A DNA stretch of 64,000 bases from Novosphingobium indicum. Its GTDB lineage: Bacteria > Pseudomonadota > Alphaproteobacteria > Sphingomonadales > Sphingomonadaceae. Shown here in pieces: positions 45,430 through 54,492 of the stretch (position 1 is the stretch's first letter; every line of letters begins with the position of its first letter). The stretch spans positions 97,417-161,416 of the forward strand of contig NZ_BMLK01000011.1 in the NCBI RefSeq assembly GCF_014645195.1, written 5' to 3'. The notes beneath the pieces were generated by a model that saw only the letters and a list, made by a program, of their open reading frames with translations, was not told the origin of the DNA and ran no database searches. The translations under genes were made by a program, and so were the position numbers.

Positions 45430-47118
45430 GTGTCGCAACCGGTTCTGGGAATTCGTGATCTGGGTCGCTGGATCGGGCTGTTATTGGCGCCCGATGCGGC
45501 CTTTCTGCGGCTCGCGCTGGTCTATGGCATCGCCATATCGCTGCTGTCTCTGGCGACGCCGATCTCGGTGCAGCTGCTGATCAACTCGGTGGCCAACACC
45601 GCGCTCACGGCGCCGCTGTTCACGTTGTCTGCCGTCCTGTTCCTGCTGCTTCTGCTTGTGGGTGTGCTGAGCGCTTTCCGCGTCCACCTGATGGCGCTTT
45701 TCGAGCGCCGGCTGTTCGGACGCATCGTGGCGGAAATCACGCTGCGCGCGGTCCACGCGCAGAACCCGTTCTTCACCGACACCCGCCGCGGCGACCTGTT
45801 CAATCGCTATTTCGACCTGATGACCGTGCAAAAGGCCTTGCCCAGCCTTCTGATCGGCGGTTTCACCATCCTGCTGCAGGGGGCGGTGGGGCTTGTCGTC
45901 ACCAGTTTCTACCACCCCTTCTTCCTGGCGTTCAATGTGGTGCTGGTGCTGCTGCTGTTTCTCGTGTGGCAGATATGGGCGGGCGGCGCGATCCGTACGG
46001 CCGTAGGCAAGAGCCACGCCAAGCACGCCGCGGCACACTGGCTTGAAAGCGTGGGCGGTTCGAACGGCTTCTATCAGTCGGGGCGGCACCTGAACTATGC
46101 CATCGACCGTTCGGAAGTGATGACCGCCGGTTATGTCCGCGCGCATGAACGGCACTTCCGCTATACCTTTTCGCAGACGATCTGCCTGCTGCTCATCTAT
46201 GCGCTGGCGAGCGCCACGCTTCTGGCGCTTGGCGGCTGGCTGATCATCCAGGGACAGCTTTCGATCGGGCAACTGGTCGCGGCGGAACTGATCCTCTCGG
46301 GCGTGTTCTACGGGATCGCGCAGCTCGGGCCCTATCTCGAGGCGCTTTACGATCTGGCAGCCGGGCTCGAGGAACTCTCGCTGTTCTGGGATATCCCGCA
46401 GGACGAACCGCGCGGCGACGGTCGCGGTCCGGCAGACGGGACGATCCGCCTTAAAGGCGTCGAAAACGCGGAGTACCGTTTCGACTTCAGCGTCGCCAGT
46501 GGAGAGCAGCTGGCACTCGTTGCGGCCCCCGGCATGGAGCGCAAGCTGATGTTGCTGCTGAAGCGGCACGAGATGCCTGAGCGTGGCCTTGTCCTCGTGG
46601 GCGGGAGCGACATCGGTCGGTTCGACATCTTCCGGCTGCGCTCCGAGATCATGGTGCTGGCCCGCGCGACCTTCGTGGAGATGTCGATCCGCGAGTATCT
46701 GGACCTGGCCGTGGGCGACAAGGCGGGGGACATCACGCAGGCTGTGGAGGCCGTCGGTCTGGGCGAGCGGATCGCCAGCCTGAACGAGGGCTACGACGCC
46801 ATGATCTCGACCACGGGCTGGCCCCTGTCGGTCGGCGAACTGATGGCGCTCAAGCTGGCTGCCGCCATGCTGGCGCAACCAAGAGTGCTGGTGCTCTCGC
46901 CGCTCTTCGACTTGCTGCCTCCGGAGCGGCTCGATGCAGCCCTTGCTGCCCTGCGTGAAAGCGGGACCACGGTTCTTCAGTTCACCCGGCGGCCGGAGGA
47001 CCTTGTCCGCGACCGATACTTGTGGGTCGGCCAGCGCGAGCAGCGCTTCTGCGGGTCCTCTGCCGAAATGATCGCTGTCGCTCGCAGCGAAGGAGGTTCC
47101 GATGCCCTTCCGGCCTGA
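45430..47118 (+). CDS. ABC-exporter-like protein with a degenerate ATPase domain
   Basis: A 562-residue type I exporter half-transporter. Residues about 20-330 are the six-helix membrane domain (LALVYGIAISLLSLATPISV at the start, LLLIYALASATLLALGGWLI later). Residues 350-560 should be the nucleotide-binding domain. The Walker A position reads LVAAPGMERKLML instead of GxxGxGKS/T, the signature reads LSVGEL instead of LSGGQ, Walker B reads RVLVLSPLF with no Asp-Glu, and the H-loop His is replaced (LQFTRRPED). ATP hydrolysis is therefore doubtful. No C39 peptidase domain is present. The GTG at 45430 follows AAGGGGAG. It overlaps the HlyD-like gene by 17 bases. Confidence 0.8.
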   Translation: MSQPVLGIRDLGRWIGLLLAPDAAFLRLALVYGIAISLLSLATPISVQLLINSVANTALTAPLFTLSAVLFLLLLLVGVLSAFRVHLMALFERRLFGRIVAEITLRAVHAQNPFFTDTRRGDLFNRYFDLMTVQKALPSLLIGGFTILLQGAVGLVVTSFYHPFFLAFNVVLVLLLFLVWQIWAGGAIRTAVGKSHAKHAAAHWLESVGGSNGFYQSGRHLNYAIDRSEVMTAGYVRAHERHFRYTFSQTICLLLIYALASATLLALGGWLIIQGQLSIGQLVAAELILSGVFYGIAQLGPYLEALYDLAAGLEELSLFWDIPQDEPRGDGRGPADGTIRLKGVENAEYRFDFSVASGEQLALVAAPGMERKLMLLLKRHEMPERGLVLVGGSDIGRFDIFRLRSEIMVLARATFVEMSIREYLDLAVGDKAGDITQAVEAVGLGERIASLNEGYDAMISTTGWPLSVGELMALKLAAAMLAQPRVLVLSPLFDLLPPERLDAALAALRESGTTVLQFTRRPEDLVRDRYLWVGQREQRFCGSSAEMIAVARSEGGSDALPA

Positions 47119-48184
47119 ACATATCGCGCACTTCCCGACCCTCGCCGCCCAGCAGCCACCCCGGCTGACCCGGGTGCTGGCATGGATGATAGGCGTGACG
47201 ATCCTGATCGTCGGCGTGATCCTGTTTACCGTCCCCTGGGTGCAGACCTCACCGGGATCGGGACAAGTCGTCGCGCTCAATCCGGAAGACCGCGTGCAGT
47301 CGATCACGGCGTTGGTGCCCGGCCGCGTCGAGAAGTGGTTCGTGCACGACGGCGACAGCGTGGAGAAGGGCGATCCGATCGCCCAGCTGGTCGACAACGA
47401 TCCGGCGCTGCTAAGCCGATTGGCTGCCGAAAGGGCGCAGGTAGAGGCCGAGATCGCAGCCGCGCAGCAGGCCATGGCCGTGGCACAGATCGATGTCGGC
47501 CGTTCGCAGCAGCTGTTGTCCGAAGGTCTGATTGCCCGGCGCGACTATGAAGCCGCCCAAATCAAGGTCGCCGATCACCGGGCTAAGCTCGCGGAAGCAC
47601 GGGCCAAGCTGAATCGCGTGGACGTGGCGCTGAACCGTCAGTCGGCGCAGCTCGTCCGGTCCCCGCGCGAGGGCCGCATTCAGTCGATCAATGCAGCAGC
47701 GGGAGCGACCCTGGTCAGCCCCGGCGATGTTCTGGCGACGCTGGCGCCGGAAAAGCCGGTGCGTGTCGTCGAACTGATGATCGATGGTCGGGATATCGCG
47801 CTCGTCCATCCCGGGCGGCCGGTGCGGCTGGCATTCGAAGGGTGGCCTGCCATCCAGTTCAGCGGTTGGCCCTCTATTGCCGAGGGCATGTTCGATGGCC
47901 GCGTGCGCTCGGTCGATCCCTCCGCGCAGGCCAATGGACTGTTTCGTGTGCTGGTCGAGCCGGCACCGGGCAAGCGCGACTGGCCTCCGGTGGACTACGT
48001 CCGCCTCGGTGCCAAGGTACGCGGCTGGATCCAGATGGAGACGGTGACCGTCGGTTACGAACTCTGGCGTCAGCTGAACGACTTCCCGCTCGAATTTCGC
48101 CGTCCGGGTCTGGGTAATGAAGCGGGGACGGGCAGGACCGGGGGCAGCAGCGAGAGTGGCAGCTCCCCGGAGGGTGGAAAGTGA
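47102..48184 (+). CDS. HlyD-family periplasmic adaptor
   Basis: A 360-residue membrane-fusion protein with a short cytoplasmic N-terminus and one membrane helix (VLAWMIGVTILIVGVILFTV). The first half-lipoyl motif is IQ-type (ITALVPGRVEKWFVHDGDSV). A coiled-coil hairpin (about 105-190, LAAERAQVEAEIAAAQQAM) and a beta-barrel domain (LVRSPREGRIQSINAAAGA, VHPGRPVRLAFEGWPAI) follow. The tail is Gly/Ser-rich. It links the inner-membrane ABC-like protein to the TolC-like channel, both encoded in the same overlapping operon. Confidence 0.88.
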   Translation: MPFRPEHIAHFPTLAAQQPPRLTRVLAWMIGVTILIVGVILFTVPWVQTSPGSGQVVALNPEDRVQSITALVPGRVEKWFVHDGDSVEKGDPIAQLVDNDPALLSRLAAERAQVEAEIAAAQQAMAVAQIDVGRSQQLLSEGLIARRDYEAAQIKVADHRAKLAEARAKLNRVDVALNRQSAQLVRSPREGRIQSINAAAGATLVSPGDVLATLAPEKPVRVVELMIDGRDIALVHPGRPVRLAFEGWPAIQFSGWPSIAEGMFDGRVRSVDPSAQANGLFRVLVEPAPGKRDWPPVDYVRLGAKVRGWIQMETVTVGYELWRQLNDFPLEFRRPGLGNEAGTGRTGGSSESGSSPEGGK

Positions 48185-49599
48185 AACGCGTCCTTCTGGG
48201 GCTCCTGCTGCTGATCCTGCCGGCGCCTGTGCTGGCGAAAGAGCCGCTGCTGCTCGAGGAAGTCCTACGGTCCTCGGCCATGCACTCGCCGGCGATCGTC
48301 GAGGCCATGAGCGAGCAGCGTGCCGCGCAAGGCAGGCAGCTATCCGCTTACGGGGCGTTCGACACCGTGTTCGACGTCGACATGGAATCGCGCGCGCTGG
48401 GGTACTACGACGGCACGACGCTCGACGGCGGTGTCACGCGCCCGCTGGCCGGCAATGGCGGCAAGGTTTATGGCGGTTATCGCGTCTCGCGCGGCGATTT
48501 TCCCGTTTACGATGGCAAGCGCTACACCAATGAACTGGGCGAAGCGCGCGTCGGTACCGTGTTCTCGCTCATCCGCGACAGGCTGACCGATAGCCGCCGA
48601 ACAAAGATCGGCCTCGCCGCGCAGGATGTCGAGCTGGCACGGCTCGACAAGGAACTGGTCGCGATCGGTGTGCAGCGTCAGGCCATTGCCGCCTATCAGC
48701 AGTGGGTCGCGGCGGGGATGCGGGTGGACATCTACCGCAACCTGCTGATGCTCGCGACTGAACGGCAAGCCTCGATCGAGCGGCAGATTCGGCTGGGTGC
48801 GCGCCCCGATATCCTCGGTACGGAAAACGAGCAGAATATCCTGCGGCGCGAATCCCTGCTGGTACGCGCGGAGCAGGAACTGGCTGCCGCGGCCAATTCC
48901 CTTTCCTTCTATCTGCGCAATGAGGTCGGCGATCCTGTGGTTCCTTCGGCGGACCGGTTGCCCGATGAACTTCCCGACTTCGACTTGCCGCAGGTCGGCC
49001 CGCTTATGGGACCCCGCTTGAGCGAGAGCATTTCCCGGCCCGAACTCGATGCGATTCTGGTAAAGCTCGGACAGGCCGAAGCGCGGCGCCGCCTTGCCGA
49101 GAACGATCTCAAGCCCCGGCTCGATCTCAAGGCCGAGGTTTCGAAGGACTTTGGTCCCTTCGGCCCGGGCGGCAGCAGCCGCACCCCGGCCGAGGCCTAT
49201 GTCGGTTTCAGCTTTTCTGTCCCGCTCCAGCGGCGCGATGCGCGAGGGCGCATTGCCGAGGCCGAGGCTGCAGCGCAGGCTCTGGAATTCCGCCGCAAGA
49301 GGATCGAGGACCAGATTCTCGTCGAGGTAAACGGCCTCGCCATCCAGGTGGAGGCGGCGGACAAGCTTGTGGCTCTGGCCGATGACGAAACGCGGCTTGC
49401 CGACACCATGGCAGCAGCGGAGAGACGGCGTTTTTCGCTGGGCGCGAGCGATTTTCTGGTGGTGAACCTGCGCGAGGAAAGCGCTGCCGATGCGCGTTTG
49501 CGTCAGATCGATGCGGAATACCGCCGTGCCGCCGCGCGGGCGGAACTGATCGCGGCGACCGTGGATCGCGAGCAGCTCGGGCTTTGGCCCGAAGGCTGA
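48181..49599 (+). CDS. TolC-family outer membrane efflux protein
   Basis: A 472-residue outer-membrane factor with signal peptide (MKRVLLGLLLLILPAPVLA|K). Two similar halves follow, each with long helices and a beta-strand pair (LSAYGAFDTVFDVDMESRAL; LKPRLDLKAEVSKDF). The closing helix ETRLADTMAAAERRRFSLG is followed by the TolC-like FLVVNLREES. The GTG start at 48181 overlaps the adaptor stop by 4 bases. It completes a three-part export system spanning both membranes. A hairpin terminator follows at 49610. Confidence 0.85.
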   Translation: MKRVLLGLLLLILPAPVLAKEPLLLEEVLRSSAMHSPAIVEAMSEQRAAQGRQLSAYGAFDTVFDVDMESRALGYYDGTTLDGGVTRPLAGNGGKVYGGYRVSRGDFPVYDGKRYTNELGEARVGTVFSLIRDRLTDSRRTKIGLAAQDVELARLDKELVAIGVQRQAIAAYQQWVAAGMRVDIYRNLLMLATERQASIERQIRLGARPDILGTENEQNILRRESLLVRAEQELAAAANSLSFYLRNEVGDPVVPSADRLPDELPDFDLPQVGPLMGPRLSESISRPELDAILVKLGQAEARRRLAENDLKPRLDLKAEVSKDFGPFGPGGSSRTPAEAYVGFSFSVPLQRRDARGRIAEAEAAAQALEFRRKRIEDQILVEVNGLAIQVEAADKLVALADDETRLADTMAAAERRRFSLGASDFLVVNLREESAADARLRQIDAEYRRAAARAELIAATVDREQLGLWPEG

Positions 49600-49609
49600 G
49601 GCCTTCTTG

Positions 49610-49639
49610 AAGGCACACCGCGCTGTCCCGGCGTGCCTT
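49610..49639 (+). terminator. Hairpin after the export operon
   Basis: AAGGCAC (49610-49616) pairs with GTGCCTT (49633-49639), extended by CCG/CGG inside. A second small hairpin, GAAGGC/GCCTTC (49591-49606), overlaps the stop codon. The position at the operon end suggests termination. Confidence 0.5.
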
Positions 49640-49797
49640 GCCTGGGTCTTCGGTTGTTTGCTGCATGCCGCCATGGGGGATGCGCTGTGAACGCGTTCGG
49701 CAAGCGCCCAGGATACTGTTGCGGCTATCGTAACGGAATTCCGCCTGCGTTTGAAAAACACTTGTTTCACGAGCTGCATCCGGCTGCCGCACGGGGC

Positions 49798-50433
49798 ATG
49801 TCAGATCGATTGAAAAGCGGGCGGGGGTGGCGCAAACCAGAGCTTATGAGGGTCGATCCGGACAAACGTCGCAAGGACATCGCGCAAGTCACGATAGACC
49901 TTGTGGCGCGCGAGGGACTGGCTGCGGCGACCTTCCGGCGCATCGCTGCCGAGGGCGGCTGGAGCACGGCCTCGATCACCAACTATTTCGTCGACAAGCA
50001 GGACCTGCTGGTCTGGACATTCCAGGTTCTCTCCGTCGAGGGCGAAAGGCGTTTCGAGGAAGCGTTGGACATATCGGAAAACGATCCGGTTCCGGCGTTG
50101 CTGACCATGGCCCCCTGGTGTCCGGCCAACGTCCGGCGATGGAAGGCCTATCTGGCATTCTGGGATGCTGCCGTGCGCGATCCCGAACTGGCCGCGCTGC
50201 TCGCGGACAGCACGAGCGTCGGCATGGATCTGCTGGAGCGCCTTGTCAGTCGATCGCTTCGCGCTGGTGCGGATGCGCGCGTTGCTGTGGAATTGCTGAA
50301 CGCCACCATACAAGGCGTGGCCCTGCAGATGCTGGTCGATCATCGCGGCTGGAGCGAGGCAAAGATCCGCGCCATCCTGTTGGAGTCGCACAAAAGCGCC
50401 ATCGGGCGGTTCGCCGCTGCCTCGTCAATGTGA
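49798..50433 (+). CDS. TetR family regulator
   Basis: A 211-residue TetR protein with the HTH GLAAATFRRIAAEGGWSTAS, then ITNYFVDKQDLLVWTF. The C-terminal domain has the BetI-like WKAYLAFWDAAVRDPELAAL. The start is uncertain: ATG 49798 gives the usual distance to the HTH, and ATG 49846 is a shorter option; neither has a strong ribosome site. An imperfect TGAAAA/TTTCA dyad at 49752-49769 is a possible operator. It lies 160 bases upstream of the Rieske oxygenase gene on the same strand, its likely target. Confidence 0.8.
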   Translation: MSDRLKSGRGWRKPELMRVDPDKRRKDIAQVTIDLVAREGLAAATFRRIAAEGGWSTASITNYFVDKQDLLVWTFQVLSVEGERRFEEALDISENDPVPALLTMAPWCPANVRRWKAYLAFWDAAVRDPELAALLADSTSVGMDLLERLVSRSLRAGADARVAVELLNATIQGVALQMLVDHRGWSEAKIRAILLESHKSAIGRFAAASSM

Positions 50434-50593
50434 CAGGTTGGTCCCGCGATCAGGAACGATAGTCTCCGGTCTCATCAAAAGAGGCGCTGGCGGAAGGTAG
50501 CGATGAGGGTGGCCGTGCCACTCCACCATTTTCGACCTGTGCATGATGAAGGGCTGCCCCGTTGGCTGCCCGCGAGAGCGAGAGGACAGGTCC

Positions 50594-51937
50594 ATGAACC
50601 AGCAGACAGCCGTGCCACCGCCGATGGACGGACGCGACCCGTCCAACCTGCGCGGGGACAAGATCACCGGCGACCGCTACTTCTCCAAGGACTTCGCGCA
50701 GAAGGAGTGGGATCACCTCTGGACGAAGATCTGGCACATCGCCGGACGCACCGCGGACATTCCCGAGGCCGGCGACTTCATGGTCCACAATTTCATGAAG
50801 GAATCGGTGATCGCCGTCCGGCAGGAAGACGGATCGGTGCGCGCCTTCTACAACTCATGTGGGCACCGCGGCATGCGAATGGTCGACGGGACAAGCTCGG
50901 TAGCCTCGTTCCACTGCCCTTACCATGGCTGGAAATGGGGTATCGATGGCGTTCTGGAATATGCGCAGGACGGGGATGTCGATTTCAGGAAAGGCAATCC
51001 CTGCGGCAAGCTCAAGCTGGGTGAATTGCGCTGCGCCATCTGGGGCGGCTTCGTCTGGTATTGCATGGACGACGATGGCCCGACGCTCGAGGAGTTCCTT
51101 GAGCCAATGCCCGCGCTTTACCGCAACTACCCGATGGATACCGCGGTGCGCGTTGCGTGGTACCGGATAGAACTCGACGCCAACTGGAAGTTCGTGACCG
51201 ACAACTTCTCGGAGAGTTATCATACACGCACGGCGCATCCGCAGGTGCCGCCGTGGATCGATCAGGACGTCGATTCCGCACGCCACGAGATGTGGCCCAA
51301 GGGGCATGGCCGCACAGTTCAGCCGATGCGTCCCTCGCTATCCGACCGCCCCGAAGGCGGCGGAAACGCGATGTTCGAGGCGGAGCTGCGAAAGTGGGAC
51401 GTCGATCCGGGCAAGTACGCGACCTACGAGGATTTCGCGCTTCAGGGATGGAAGGATCTCAAGGCCGCTAAGCAGAAGCTCTGGAAGGAAAAGGGCTACC
51501 TCCACTACGAGCACATGAACGATGAGGAGATCACCGACAGCCCGCACACGGTGATGTTCCCCAACGTCACGATCAGCTTCCTGCCCGACAACCTCATCCT
51601 GTTCCGCAGCGAACCGCATCCGGCGGATCCGGAGAAGTGCTACTTCGACCTGTGGTGTATGGCCTTTCCGGTTGAAGGCCAGACCGAGGTGGAATCGATC
51701 ATGGCCGGCGTGAAGCCGCTGCGCGAAGTGCCCGAATGCGAGCACCGCGTGTTCGACAAGGGGCGCGGCATTCCCGAGCTTGCGGGGCAGATCGTCTATC
51801 AGGACATGGAACTGGCCGAAAACATGCAGGCCGGCATGCATTCGCGCGGATACAAGGATGCCTATCTCTCCGATCAGGAGACGCGTATCCGCTTCTTCCA
51901 CGAGGTACTCAATGACTGGATCGAGGGCAGGGGCTGA
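50594..51937 (+). CDS. Rieske non-heme iron ring-hydroxylating oxygenase, alpha subunit
   Basis: A 447-residue oxygenase. The Rieske cluster ligands are in NSCGHRGMRMV and FHCPYHGWKWG. The mononuclear iron site is in TDNFSESYHTRTAHPQ (two His), with the third ligand probably the Asp of YQDMELAENMQ. It inserts oxygen into an aromatic or related substrate, with electrons from a separate reductase and ferredoxin that are not in this window. The ATG at 50594 follows GAGGACAGG. No beta-subunit gene follows, as in the alpha-only (homotrimeric) class. The substrate is unknown. Confidence 0.9.
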   Translation: MNQQTAVPPPMDGRDPSNLRGDKITGDRYFSKDFAQKEWDHLWTKIWHIAGRTADIPEAGDFMVHNFMKESVIAVRQEDGSVRAFYNSCGHRGMRMVDGTSSVASFHCPYHGWKWGIDGVLEYAQDGDVDFRKGNPCGKLKLGELRCAIWGGFVWYCMDDDGPTLEEFLEPMPALYRNYPMDTAVRVAWYRIELDANWKFVTDNFSESYHTRTAHPQVPPWIDQDVDSARHEMWPKGHGRTVQPMRPSLSDRPEGGGNAMFEAELRKWDVDPGKYATYEDFALQGWKDLKAAKQKLWKEKGYLHYEHMNDEEITDSPHTVMFPNVTISFLPDNLILFRSEPHPADPEKCYFDLWCMAFPVEGQTEVESIMAGVKPLREVPECEHRVFDKGRGIPELAGQIVYQDMELAENMQAGMHSRGYKDAYLSDQETRIRFFHEVLNDWIEGRG

Positions 51938-51956
51938 ACCCTGCCGATCGATCGCG

Positions 51957-53192
51957 CTAGAAGTTCTCGAGCGCCAGTGCCGCTGTGGCAAGGCTGTGCC
52001 AGTTCTCGAGTTGGGCGGAAAACCGTATTTCCGTCAGGGCCAGGAGAACGGGCATGGCATTGTCTTTGATCGCCTTGCTGAATGCGGTCTCGACCAGCGC
52101 CGTATAGGTGTCGTCGGGCACCGTGATCAGGATGAACCCCGGGTCGGCGAGATTGATGTGGTTGGCGACGAGACGGCCGAGATGATCGCCGGCTGCTTCG
52201 AAGAGCACACGGATGGCCTCGTCGCCTGCTGCCGCTTTTTCCTGCAGTTCGTTGAATTGGCGGACGCATTTCACGATCGCGTCGGGATCGAGATCGAATC
52301 CGTCGAGCAGGCCCGCCCGCCTGACAATGGCATATTGCGAGGCATAGGCCGTCCCGCAGCCATGCGCGCCGCAATAGCAAGGCTCCGCATCCACCGCATG
52401 GTTCGTCTTCCCATGGCCGATTTCCGGGGCCAGTCCATGCGCTCCGGTTCTTAGCAAGCCGTCCGAGTACATCGCAGAATCGATGGCGAGGCCCACGTTT
52501 ACGAGCGTGAAGGTGTTCCTGTTCTGGGCGCGTCCGAACCAGTGCTCCGCTCTGGCAAGACTGGTCGTGCCGTTTTCGATGGTGACGGGGATATCGAGAC
52601 GCTCGGCGAGGATATCGGCAAAAGCGACCGGTTCCTGCGGGAACATTGCCATGAAGTGGACGACGCCGCGACTACTGTCGACCAGGGCTGGCAGCGCCAC
52701 GCCCACGTGTTCGATCTGGGAGTTGGGGTAGCCGCTGTCGTCGACGGAACGACCGATGGCTTCGGCCACGCTGAGTGCGAGAGCCTCTAGCGTATCGCGA
52801 TGCGTGAAGGGGACTTCCGCCTCGCAGCGGATATTACCTGACAGGTCCACGAACGTCGTGGTCAGGGTGTCGCGGCTGGTCATGCGCGCGCCGACCACGA
52901 TGGGGCCTTCACCCGATATCTTCAGGAAGACCCGTGGGCGGCCAGACCGCGTGGTCTTCTCCTTGGTCTCGCTGATGAAGCGGCGGGAGAGGAACTCAGC
53001 CGTGATCTGCGAAACCGCGCCTGCGGACAGCCCCGTCATCTTCGGCAAATCGCTGCGCGACACCGGACCATGGGTACGGATGGCCTTCAGGACAGCCAAC
53101 CGGTTCAGGTTGGGGCTGCCTTTAACCACGGGCTTCCCCGCCGCCTTCCCTGTGCGGTCTGCCGAATCTTGCGTGCTCATTTTTTTCATCAT
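51957..53192 (-). CDS. ROK family transcriptional regulator
   Basis: A 411-residue ROK repressor. It has an N-terminal winged HTH (LNRLAVLKAIRTHGPVSRSD, then LPKMTGLSAGAVSQITAEFL) and a sugar-kinase-like domain with HVGVALPALVDSS, ENGTTSLARAEHWFG, and the zinc site region APEIGHGKTNH plus CYCGAHGCGTAYAS. Such regulators control sugar uptake and glycosidase genes. It is divergent from the N-terminus of a TonB receptor fused to a GH3 fragment, i.e. the locus it presumably once regulated has been deleted. Three Met codons near 53192 leave the exact start open. Confidence 0.88.
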   Translation of the reverse strand: MMKKMSTQDSADRTGKAAGKPVVKGSPNLNRLAVLKAIRTHGPVSRSDLPKMTGLSAGAVSQITAEFLSRRFISETKEKTTRSGRPRVFLKISGEGPIVVGARMTSRDTLTTTFVDLSGNIRCEAEVPFTHRDTLEALALSVAEAIGRSVDDSGYPNSQIEHVGVALPALVDSSRGVVHFMAMFPQEPVAFADILAERLDIPVTIENGTTSLARAEHWFGRAQNRNTFTLVNVGLAIDSAMYSDGLLRTGAHGLAPEIGHGKTNHAVDAEPCYCGAHGCGTAYASQYAIVRRAGLLDGFDLDPDAIVKCVRQFNELQEKAAAGDEAIRVLFEAAGDHLGRLVANHINLADPGFILITVPDDTYTALVETAFSKAIKDNAMPVLLALTEIRFSAQLENWHSLATAALALENF

Positions 53193-53314
53193 GTGAAATA
53201 ATATTGACTGCCGTTTGAGAATTCATCAGGTAATCGAGCACTGGCGGCGATCCGGGGGCATCCGGAGGACACGCCACAGCGCAAAAAAACGCGCGCACAA
53301 CAGGGAGAGTATCG

Positions 53315-53508
53315 ATGCGTCTACTCAAGGCATCTCCGATTTCTGCGTCCAAATTCCTTGGGACGGGCGTCTGCTCGTGGGCTCTTGCCGCCGGAATCGT
53401 CGCGGCGGGCAGCCTTCCGGACACCGCCCTCGCGCAAGCCGCTGTTACAGACGAGCAGTCCGCGAAAATCAACGATCTTGAGACACAGGAAATTATCGTC
53501 ACCGGTAC
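53315..53508 (+). pseudogene. TonB-dependent receptor, N-terminal fragment
   Basis: ATG 53315 begins a signal peptide (MRLLKASPISASKFLG..., cut near ALAQA). A linker and the TonB-box/plug start DLETQEIIVTGT follow, after which homology stops at about 53508. Full receptors are 700-1000 residues; only about 64 codons remain. The frame closes at 53593 in foreign sequence. GGGAG upstream of the ATG is intact. This is the 5' stump of a receptor deleted together with the start of a GH3 gene. Confidence 0.75.
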
Positions 53509-53646
53509 TTTGTGGCGAAGCAGGGCATCGTGCTACTGCGCAACGAGCGAAACGTCCTGCCTCTGGCCAAAACCGCCAAGCGCATTGCCGTGATCGAGGC
53601 GAAGACGGCCGACAGGCGAAAGGGCGCGAAAACCTGGAAGGATTAG
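53509..53646 (+). pseudogene. GH3 beta-glucosidase, internal fragment
   Basis: From about 53509 a second frame reads AKQGIVLLRNERNVLPLAKT and AKRIAVIEAKTADRRKG to a stop at 53646. The xQGIVLLKNxxxxLPL...KIAVIGP block is the highly conserved linker between the two domains of GH3 beta-glucosidases. About 40 residues of a 750-residue enzyme survive. It is joined directly to the TonB-receptor stump in the neighbouring frame. Confidence 0.75.
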
Positions 53647-53680
53647 TCCGGGCAGACTTGGCGCTACTCTTGCCAGGCTG

Positions 53681-54373
53681 TCAGCAGATGAATGTCGAGA
53701 AGTTCAGGACGATTTCCAGCTGTCTGCAGGTGTTCGTCTTGCGGAAGATGGATTTGAGGTGCTGCCGGATGGTGTGCGGAGTCACGCTGAGTTCGCGTGC
53801 GATGATCTGCACGTCCTTTCCCGTCGAAAGGAAGCGGATGATGTCCAGCTCCTTGCCGGTCAGGCCGATCTCGTCGATCACGTCCGCTGCTTCGAAGATC
53901 GCGTGGGAGCGTTCGCCCGGCGCGACGCTGACGAGGTAGAGATCGAGGTCGAGGCTGCTTTCTGATCGCGGGACGTAGGCGAGCCTTGCGTCGTAGATCG
54001 CCCCGGAGGAGTCCTTGAGCAGCAGGATCTTGTCGCGGTAGCGCAAGTGGGACGGCCGACCGTTTTCATCCTTTTGCGCGACGATCTTTTCCACGTGCTT
54101 GATACGCTCGATTTCGCGCTCCAGTTCGACGGTTCCCTCGCCGCCTTCTCCCGAGATTTCGCGCAGGAGGTACTGGTAGAGCCGAGCATCGGGAAGGAAC
54201 ACGAGATGCGAACGATGGGGCGCATGGCGCGACAGGATCTTGAGCACGCCCGAGACCTGGCTGCCGAAGTGCGCGTGAAAATCGGATAGTTCCGTTTCCG
54301 CCATTGTCAGGGCCTCTTCGAATTTGGGCATGAAGGACAGTGCCGGTTCGATCGAGAGGGGGGAGTGTCGCAT
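53681..54373 (-). CDS. LuxR family transcriptional regulator
   Basis: A 230-residue protein. Residues about 30-160 are an unidentified sensor-like domain (FGSQVSGVLKILSRHAPHRS, HLRYRDKILLLKDSSGAIYD). The last 65 residues are a LuxR-type HTH: IGLTGKELDIIRFLSTGKDV, then IIARELSVTPHTIRQHLKSI and FRKTNTCRQLE. The ATG at 54373 has AGAAGG about 6 bases upstream. It lies just beyond the end of the large autotransporter gene on the same strand; it might act on it, but there is no direct evidence. Confidence 0.8.
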   Translation of the reverse strand: MRHSPLSIEPALSFMPKFEEALTMAETELSDFHAHFGSQVSGVLKILSRHAPHRSHLVFLPDARLYQYLLREISGEGGEGTVELEREIERIKHVEKIVAQKDENGRPSHLRYRDKILLLKDSSGAIYDARLAYVPRSESSLDLDLYLVSVAPGERSHAIFEAADVIDEIGLTGKELDIIRFLSTGKDVQIIARELSVTPHTIRQHLKSIFRKTNTCRQLEIVLNFSTFIC

Positions 54374-54492
54374 GGCGCACCTTCTCGCTTGGATGGGACC
54401 TGGGCACCGTTCCGTCTTGAGCGGCACCGCAGGGCCTCGGCATGTCGTGGCGAAACCGGGCAGCCGCGATTGCGACCGCCCGGCTCCTTGCG

